Assembly: GCA_963402885.1 (NCBI GenBank)
Contig: OY727103.1
Location: 9,028,501 to 9,092,500, forward strand
Direction of reading: 5' to 3'
Length of the DNA stretch: 64,000 nt
DNA from: Antedon bifida
Lineage: Eukaryota; Echinodermata; Crinoidea; Comatulida; Antedonidae
Part shown: in pieces, positions 57,086-64,000 of the stretch
How positions within the stretch are numbered: the first letter of the stretch is position 1
Layout: each line of letters begins with the position of its first letter
Made by a program: the position numbers and the translations under genes
Notes under the pieces: generated by a model
Database searches by the model: none
Seen by the model: only the letters and a program-made list of their open reading frames with translations
Told to the model about the DNA's origin: nothing

Positions 57086-58549
57086 CTCTATAGTTTCTTT
57101 TTTTAGCATGATTGAAAACAAACTGCCGAATGAGGGCACGCGTACCCGGAAGCCAATCCTAAAGTGTCAGGAAAATTATATGTATCACAAAAAGTATCTA
57201 TAATTTGTGAAAGTGACGAATTAATTTCATTTTAGATGGTGTGCACGAAAAACAAAAAAGAACACTTGACATTATAGAATCAAAAATTAAAAGCCAAAAC
57301 ACAAGCTAAATCAACTGGAATATATTCATTCCCTGAATGAATTAAACATTGGTCCCGATAACTGTAAAACTTTACATTGTTTGAACATATTAAATTTATT
57401 AATGAAATTGAAATCAAAACATAAAATAAGCTTGACTACGGCATTTTTTTTCAAAAATATAAATACACTGTTGGCGAAACAGAAAATACATACCAAAAAC
57501 AGGCGAGAAATATATAAAAAAAGTTAAAACAAGTAAAAACAACAATAACGTATGCTGCATTACATTCAGAATGCTAGAACACATGCTAGAATACTAGCAT
57601 AAATGTAGGGTAAAACTAACCATTAGGAACACTAGAAGCTAAACAACTTACATTATATAATTCCACGACACTCCAACAGCATAATGGCTACATATACTAA
57701 ACCCACATACATATTTAGGCTTTTATCTGTATAACCGTTGCTTTTTGTTTAAACAAATAAAGTGTAGGACTATTGTGATTGTGATATCGGTCGTTATCAT
57801 TCAAAATAAAGAGGTTTCGCATGACTAACAAACAGACGGAAATGAATGAATATTTAGTTGAATATAGACTTTTAGTAAATATCTATCATTGCATTGACTA
57901 CTATCATACATATATTTATAAAATTAGAGTTTAAATCATCATGTTGACGAATTATATATCATGCACTACCAAGAAAGCTCTAGACTATAATGCATAATGC
58001 GTTTCACTCCTTTATTCCACACATTTTCATTTTCTACCTAGTTTGTGCCGAGTTCCGATTTACTGAAACTATACAGTATAAACAAAATATAAAGTTGACT
58101 ATCAGCAAGTGTTCAAATAGGCACTACATGCATGAGGGAGTCAATACCAGTCAAACTAAATATAAGTCTTTTATAAACTCAAGCTTGTAAACATTAGTTA
58201 AGCTAGTAATCATAGCCATGCTTATTATATATAATAATACTTTCAGGAATCGCATCGACACAATGTAGTTGATATGGGGTTTAAAAAGGCACATCGCCTA
58301 AACTTTCCCATTATAACTAAACTAAACTATGCATTTACCAAAATTCTAATAAACAAGTAAAACAATTTCATCATATTCAAACAATTAAATAAACGTGAGT
58401 GGTGTAAAATGAAACTAACCGTCAACTAAACTAAACTGTTGACGCTTGTTGAATGGTTTTGATAGATGCTAAGCTGTTTGTACAATGGTTGTGATGCAGC
58501 CTGCTGTAGACTAAGCCTAATAAATAGCATGTGCGTTGCGTGATAGCCT

Positions 58550-58579
58550 AACTCGTAACCGTGACGAGTTCAAATCTAG
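58550..58579 (+). mobile_element. Helitron 3' terminus, second related copy
   Basis: AACTCGTAACCGTGACGAGTT then CAAATCTAG and a T. It is parallel to 54945-54978, and the preceding about 350 bp match between the two, so this was probably copied with the array unit. Confidence 0.55.
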
Positions 58580-58624
58580 TTGAAATTGCAATTGTGAACT
58601 GTGAATTGTGAATAAACGTCTTTT

Positions 58625-61600
58625 AACTTTAACTTTAACTTTATTTCGTCCACATGGGAAAATATTTTGAGTGCTTTTCACAAAATTGTACAAAAATATA
58701 TAAAAACGTTTCATATAAAAAATAATTAATTACAATAGTTAATAAAAAATAAAAAGCTGCAATACATCAAAAATTTCAAAAATTATGCAAAATCATTTAA
58801 CAGTCTAATAGAATACGGAACAAAAGAATTAAAATATCGCATAACCCTGCTATTGCACGATCTCAGCACATTTAGTCTTTTTGATCTCATTTTAACATAA
58901 TGTTTATTTAAAGGGTGGTTTGAGTCGTCGCATATTTTCATAGCCTTATTTCTTATGATTTTGTTGCAAAGGTCATCCAAATTATGTCTAGATCCTGTGA
59001 TCCTACCTACTTTATTTAATATTCGTTGTAATCTGGTTTTTTCTTCTGTTCTACATCCACAGAACCAGGCAACACAACAGAAAGTGAGCACACTCTCAAC
59101 AATCGAAGAGTAAAATAAATTTAATACAGTTCTATCTACCCCATAATTTCTCAGTTTTCTGAGAAAGAACAGTCGTGTATTTCCTTTTTTTATAGTATTT
59201 TTACAATGTTTCTCCCAGCTAAATTTGTTATCAACAGTCACACCTAGGTATTTGTAGCTTTCAACAGATTCAATTTCCTGATTATTAATTTTTAGGGGAG
59301 CCAGAGCAGTACATTTTTTTCGAAAATCAATTATTACTTCTTTGGTTTTCTTTTCGTTTAGTAAGAGGCAATTTGCCTTACACCAATTCGAAAAAGCAAC
59401 GATTTCATCATGATATTCAGTTTCACTAGCTCTGTTTTTTAATAGGCCAACGATGGCGGTATCATCCGCGTATTTTAAATAATGTATGCTACTAGAAGTT
59501 GACTTACAGTCATTGGTATATAAAATAAATAGGAGGGGGCTTAACACACAACCTTGGGGTGATCCTATATTTGTGTTGATCACACTCGACTTATAGTTAC
59601 CAAGAGATACCTTCTGTGTTCGATTGCATAAGAAACTTTCAATCCATTTGATTATGGATGGGTTCACCTCTAGCTTAATCAACTTATCTATTAAGATGGC
59701 AGGATTAAGGGTATTAAATGCTGAGGAGAAGTCAGCAAAGGTAACTCTCGCATAACAACTTAAGTTATTTGTATGCTGGTTTAGCAGTTGGGTAAGAGTT
59801 AGTATCGCATCATCGACAGATCTGCATGATTGGTATGCAAACTGATATGGATCAATTAAATGGGATAAGGGAGTAATAATTGAGTTACACATAAATTTTT
59901 CAAAACATTTCATCACTATCGAGGTTAAGGCTATTGGGCGGTAGTCATTCAAAATCTTAGGGTTTGGAATTTTGGGTACTGGAATAATAGATGCATCTTT
60001 CCAGACCGATGGTACAATATGATTATCTAACGACAGTTGAAACAGTTTGGTAAAAGGAATAGACAGTTCATGGGCACATGTCCTCAGAATACAGCCACTA
60101 ATGTTATCAGGACCACTTGCTTTATTTCGTTTCACTTTTTTGAACAACTTTTCAATTTTCCAAGGCTGAATCTTAACTTGTTCGCTAGTAATAATATTAT
60201 TTGAAGTCAGATTGGTACAATTGGTATGACTGGCATTCTCAAATCGCGCAAAGTGCTTGTTTAGGTCATTTACAAATTTATCACCGTCATTGTATAGCAG
60301 AAGGTCCGTCTTCTTTTTTGCATTAACACCAGACATAATATTCATACAATTCCAGGCCGCCTTGGCATCTCCAGATTCCATGGAATTTTCAAGCTTTCCT
60401 TTAAATAAATATTTTGCTCTTTTTATCTCATTCTTTATTTCTGCTTTTATAGATTTAATGCGAGCTGTATCACCACTTTTAAAGGCATTTGATCGTTCGC
60501 GAATGAGTGCTTTGACTTTATGCGTAAACCAAGGCTTCTGATTTGGATAAAAGGTGACACGTTTAGTTTCAACACATAATTCCTCGCAAAATGAGATATA
60601 ATCATTCACAACTTGTACTGCTGAATTAAGATCATTTGCTGTATCAATAAGTGTTGACCAATCAGTAGACTGGAAACATTCCTGTAGCTTTTCTATTGCC
60701 TCACTATTTCGAACTTTAATTATTTTCCTGGTAGGCTTTTCCGCTCTAATTTTTTGTCTATATGTTGGTAATAGGGTAATGACGTTATGATCAGAACTTG
60801 CAATAGGAGCGTTGATCATACATCTATAGGCTTTGTTTAAATTACAGAAGCACTGGTCCAGGATATTCCCGTCTCGAGTAGGTTTATCAACGTACTTTTT
60901 GAAAGTAGGCAACGCTTTCTTTATTTCTTTGCCGCTGTGGTTTATATCTCCAAGTACGAATTTAGGGGAATCAGGGGATGCCTCTGATATATTACTCACA
61001 GTATCTCCGACAATACGAGCGGCTTCATCCGCATTTGCGTCGGGTGGAACATAGATCAGGATCACATGGATTTGATTAAACTCCCTAGGAAGGTAGTACG
61101 GTCTGAGCGATATGCATAAAAGCTCGATATTTCTCTCACAGATTGATTTTTTTATGGTAATATTTGTGCACCAATTTCTGTTTATATATAGGCCTAGACC
61201 TCCTCCGCATTTCTTGCCACATAGCTCTGGAATCCGGTCATTTCTAAATAATAGGAAACCATTTAAATCTACAGCACTGTCAGGGGTTTCCGTCTTTAGC
61301 CAGGTCTCGGTAAGACCAATTATACATGAGTTTCTAAAATATGTATCATATTTGACTAGGCTCTGGAATTCTTCGATTTTATTCAGTACTGACCTCGTAT
61401 TTGTAAAAGTAATCTGCGGTAATGCTAGAGTGTTTCTTCGCTTTTGTAATCTGTGTCGTATTCCTCCTCGATGGCCTTTGCGTTTACGGGTAGGATCATT
61501 TCGCTTAGGCACCCAGTCCGGCAGACCAAGAACAATATCTTCCGAGCTTGGCGCGCTTTCAATGGATTTCTTCCCGAGCGTGAACAGTAGACAGCGAGAA

Positions 61601-61830
61601 TAGACAACGGTTGTAGGCTTAGCTTCAACCAATTTGATAGTCGACGAAACAATCAAATAACACATAAATATCACCAAACTGTAGTTCCACAACATGTTCA
61701 CAACACAAGTACGCCACAAATTTGAAACGATTATATGTAAAACTTGTTAAAATATAAGGATTAAAAACTATTTCACAGAGCAGTGAAAAAGACACTCTTG
61801 ACGCAAGCAGTGCAGCGCCACCTATCTCTA
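58625..61830 (-). mobile_element. CR1/Rex1-type LINE with intact ORF
   Basis: Interrupts an array unit between AATAAACGTCTTTT (compare 55010) and GGCC(A/T)AC..GTATTGTTAACG. The 3' end (left) is a short repeat tail, AAAGTTAAAGTTAAAGTTAA in minus orientation, as in CR1/L2/Rex1-like elements, which usually lack clear target duplications. The 5' leader before the ATG is about 110 nt. Roughly 3.2 kb, one ORF. Confidence 0.85.
58783..61719 (-). CDS. LINE endonuclease/reverse transcriptase, 978 aa
   Basis: Single uninterrupted frame. AP-endonuclease motifs: LTETWL (136-141), YVPP (223-226), GDIN (257-260) and SSDHN (308-312). Reverse transcriptase: KASGPDNI (533-540), DYRPIALT (592-599), FADFSSAFN motif A (661-669), GSPQGCVLSPLL motif B (719-730) and YADD (750-753), followed by a thumb region with YKYLGVTVD. 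All catalytic acidic residues expected for both enzymes are present, so it could be active or recently active. Oddly, residues 10-28 are hydrophobic and followed by VEAKP, like a signal peptide; the true start may be further in. The Jockey/CR1/Rex1 group is likely, exact clade uncertain. Confidence 0.9.
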   Translation of the reverse strand: MWRTCVVNMLWNYSLVIFMCYLIVSSTIKLVEAKPTTVVYSRCLLFTLGKKSIESAPSSEDIVLGLPDWVPKRNDPTRKRKGHRGGIRHRLQKRRNTLALPQITFTNTRSVLNKIEEFQSLVKYDTYFRNSCIIGLTETWLKTETPDSAVDLNGFLLFRNDRIPELCGKKCGGGLGLYINRNWCTNITIKKSICERNIELLCISLRPYYLPREFNQIHVILIYVPPDANADEAARIVGDTVSNISEASPDSPKFVLGDINHSGKEIKKALPTFKKYVDKPTRDGNILDQCFCNLNKAYRCMINAPIASSDHNVITLLPTYRQKIRAEKPTRKIIKVRNSEAIEKLQECFQSTDWSTLIDTANDLNSAVQVVNDYISFCEELCVETKRVTFYPNQKPWFTHKVKALIRERSNAFKSGDTARIKSIKAEIKNEIKRAKYLFKGKLENSMESGDAKAAWNCMNIMSGVNAKKKTDLLLYNDGDKFVNDLNKHFARFENASHTNCTNLTSNNIITSEQVKIQPWKIEKLFKKVKRNKASGPDNISGCILRTCAHELSIPFTKLFQLSLDNHIVPSVWKDASIIPVPKIPNPKILNDYRPIALTSIVMKCFEKFMCNSIITPLSHLIDPYQFAYQSCRSVDDAILTLTQLLNQHTNNLSCYARVTFADFSSAFNTLNPAILIDKLIKLEVNPSIIKWIESFLCNRTQKVSLGNYKSSVINTNIGSPQGCVLSPLLFILYTNDCKSTSSSIHYLKYADDTAIVGLLKNRASETEYHDEIVAFSNWCKANCLLLNEKKTKEVIIDFRKKCTALAPLKINNQEIESVESYKYLGVTVDNKFSWEKHCKNTIKKGNTRLFFLRKLRNYGVDRTVLNLFYSSIVESVLTFCCVAWFCGCRTEEKTRLQRILNKVGRITGSRHNLDDLCNKIIRNKAMKICDDSNHPLNKHYVKMRSKRLNVLRSCNSRVMRYFNSFVPYSIRLLNDFA

Positions 61831-64000
61831 ATAGGCCACAGTATTGCTAACGAGATTGGAATAATAAATTATTAAGTCAAAACAAAAATAGGTGCCGTTG
61901 CGCCTTTTGTAGACTTTGCAAAGAAAATAATTAGGCTTTTGGGGAACATTGCATACAAAAGAACTTTTCTAAAACTGTTTGACAACATTTTTTGACAAAT
62001 AACAGATAAACGTAAAAAGAGGATTGGAGGATAGAGGCCGATATACACTCATAATGGGTCCCCAGCTTATATAGCTACCTGGAAGCCACTTAACTAAGTA
62101 AACCAACCCTGAAGTGTCAGGAAAATGATATTTTATCACAAGGAACAAGGAAACTTTACATTATAGACTCTCTATTAAATAAACTCAGGGGAGGAAAATG
62201 TAGTATCCTCCCTTTTCACCAAGATAAGATAGATGGAATGAAAAAAGAGGAATGCAATAGATTGAAAGTTAGTTATTTAGAATGATAGCATGAAATGGTA
62301 TATTTAATGAAAACCGTAAGGTTAGAGTCCATACACTGTGCAAGTCCAAGATGTGATTTTGGCTCTGTGTGTATGTGAGACGCTTCTCTACTCGAACACA
62401 AATAAGACCACAAATAAGATAGTTTAACAAGAAAATTTTAATCATGTATTTTACCGCCATTTTTTTTTCCTACATTTTAATTAACATCGTATCTAAAATT
62501 TTAAATGAGAAAAATATGGTTAATACTGAATTCTGGCATCTTATTATGTAAATATACCTGTATTTTAACTACTTTAAACACTTACTTTTAATTATCACAA
62601 ATGTATTTATATGTATAATATATTCATCAATGAGAATTTAAATAAACGTGAGAAGAACTCACACAAGACAAAAAAAAAATAGACTCTCTATTAAAAGTCA
62701 AAACAAAAGCTAAATTAAATGGAATATAATTATTCCGTAAATGAATTAAGTATTGGTCTCGATAACTGTAGAACTTCACATTGATTGAAAATAAATAAGC
62801 TTGACTACGGCTAATAACAAATAGTGAACAAAATCCAAAACAACAAATGTAATTTATACAAGCATACATGTAGGGTAAAACTAACCAGTAGAAACTGTAG
62901 AAGCAACTTACATATAATTTACTGTGTAACAACAAACGTATTATTTATAACACTAGAGTTGAAATCATCATGTTGACGAATTATATATCATGTACTAGCA
63001 ATAAAGCTCTAGACTATGCAAATGCCGTTCACTTCTGCATTCCACAAAACGTTTATTTTCTGTCCGGTCTCCGATTAGTACTGAAACTAGACAACACTAT
63101 AAATTTGACTATTAGCATGCGTACATATTCAAATACATGTATGAGGTGGTGAATACTAACATATACATCTTTTCTTAAAAGGTGTGAGCCAATAATTACA
63201 TTTCTAACATTTTTTCACCATGTCAACTAATGTTGATTATGAATAATTAATGCTCAACGTAAAATTTACCAATATAAACTGATTTACAATAAATAGAATA
63301 CAGTTAATTTGATTATTTGTCTTGTTTTAAAGGAAGTCATTATTATTCACTTTTCTAAAACTGTATTGTAGAGACTAGAGGCCGACACACAATGTGACCA
63401 AAAGAACATCGTTATTCGCGATTATAAAAAAAACATCAAGCATCACATCATCTCCGCATGTATGTTCAATTGACTCGATAACGTCCTCTATAGTTAATTT
63501 TTTAGCATGATTTAAAACAAAAATGCTGTCGAATGAGGGCACGCGTACCCGGAAGCCACTAAACTAAGTAAACCAATCCTAAAGTGTCAGGAAAAATTAT
63601 ATGATATCACAAAAAGTATCTATAATTTGTGAAAGTGACGAATTGGTTTTACTTTAAATTAGTTGTCTACAACAAACAAATAAGGACACTATTAAAGGTA
63701 AACACAAAAGCTAAAATAACTGTAATATCTTCCCTGAATGAATTAAACAATGGTCCCGATAACTGTAAAACTGCACATTGATTGAAAATATTAACCTTAT
63801 TAATGAAATGGAAACGGCATTGTCACAATAATATAAATACACGAATGGCCAAACAGAGAAAATACATACCAACAATTCAATTCCATTCAAAATTCTTTAA
63901 TCAACCCACACGGGGCAATTCAAACCAGAGGCGAGCAAATGAAAAAAAAAACAACAAAAAAACATGGATAAACAAAATCCAAAACGGTTTATGACATTTA
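61831..64000. other. Array units after the LINE, no gene seen
   Basis: Continuation of the 1.8-kb repeat array: a partial unit to about 62930, then a new unit from 62970. 62160-62700 has unmatched AT-rich sequence that may be a private insertion. A poly-A stretch lies near 63940-63960. No coding region or RNA gene could be supported. Confidence 0.5.

Larger units (their letters stand above)
45650..64000. repeat. Diverged direct-repeat array, unit about 1.8 kb
   Basis: An ordered set of landmarks recurs: TTGACGAATTATATATCATG (near 52580, 54408, 57940, 62970); AACGTAAAGAGGAT-like (45705, 48540, 53237, 55235, 56717, 62010); GAGGGCACGCGTACCCGGAAG-like (55398, 57132, 63535); GGCCAAACAGAGAA (48705, 53992, 56048, 63846); TAATGGCTACGTTTAC-like (46610, 49080, 54150). 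At least seven copies are recognisable, with private deletions and insertions. The array continues past the right edge. No conserved reading frame was found. Confidence 0.75.

Overview
The window looks like AT-rich genomic DNA (roughly 70% A+T by eye) from a marine invertebrate animal. Evidence: spliced genes with phase-conserved exons, tRNA-derived SINEs, Helitrons, an L1/Tx1-type LINE and a CR1/Rex1-type LINE, and a Ty3/gypsy remnant with integrase upstream of reverse transcriptase (the Gmr1-type order, described mainly from deuterostomes). Species cannot be named from the sequence. No bacterial genes, CRISPR arrays or rRNA were seen.

The main gene content is on the minus strand. It is an ankyrin-repeat protein gene family or gene fused to a Roc-type (Ras-of-complex) GTPase. 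A start micro-exon (ATG TCG GG|gt) lies at 45184-45191 and an N-terminal exon at 44966-45053. A tandem array of about 1.23-kb units follows at 34.7-44.4 kb, each carrying one 105-nt phase-0 ankyrin exon (type A) and, in most units, one frameshifted 97-nt exon (type B). A second, more diverged set of ankyrin exons lies at 5.5-9.7 kb and, as a segmental duplicate, at 14.2-18.5 kb. Four consecutive exons at 1796 to 307 encode Roc motifs G1 (P-loop), the G2/switch I region and G3 (WDYAGQ). Their splice phases fit each other exactly, and the gene runs off the left edge. Whether 45191-to-307 is one gene of about 45 kb or two neighbouring family members cannot be settled from sequence alone. Several middle exons are broken.

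Between the two exon sets (19093-31303) sits a fold-back structure of about 12.2 kb: two arms of several kilobases in inverted orientation around a spacer near 25.5 kb, with a possible 6-bp target duplication (GGTGAG). Each arm has its own later insertions. The left arm holds a Helitron (19940-22220) with a piggyBac-like MITE inside it. The right arm holds a TIR transposon (28917-31169) with subterminal CCAAAATACG repeats and a duplicated tRNA-Thr-like sequence. To its right are a Gmr1-like gypsy remnant (31.95-32.64 kb) and another TIR element (32678-34470).

From about 45.65 kb to the right edge, a noncoding sequence of about 1.8 kb recurs at least seven times in direct orientation. It is interrupted by a Helitron (46850-47861), a tRNA-Asp-like SINE (48786-49000), a 5'-truncated L1/Tx1 LINE (49208-52431) and a LINE with an uninterrupted 978-codon endonuclease/reverse transcriptase ORF (minus strand, 58783-61719). 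Because neighbouring repeat copies lack these insertions, they act as internal empty-site controls and give several element boundaries precisely.
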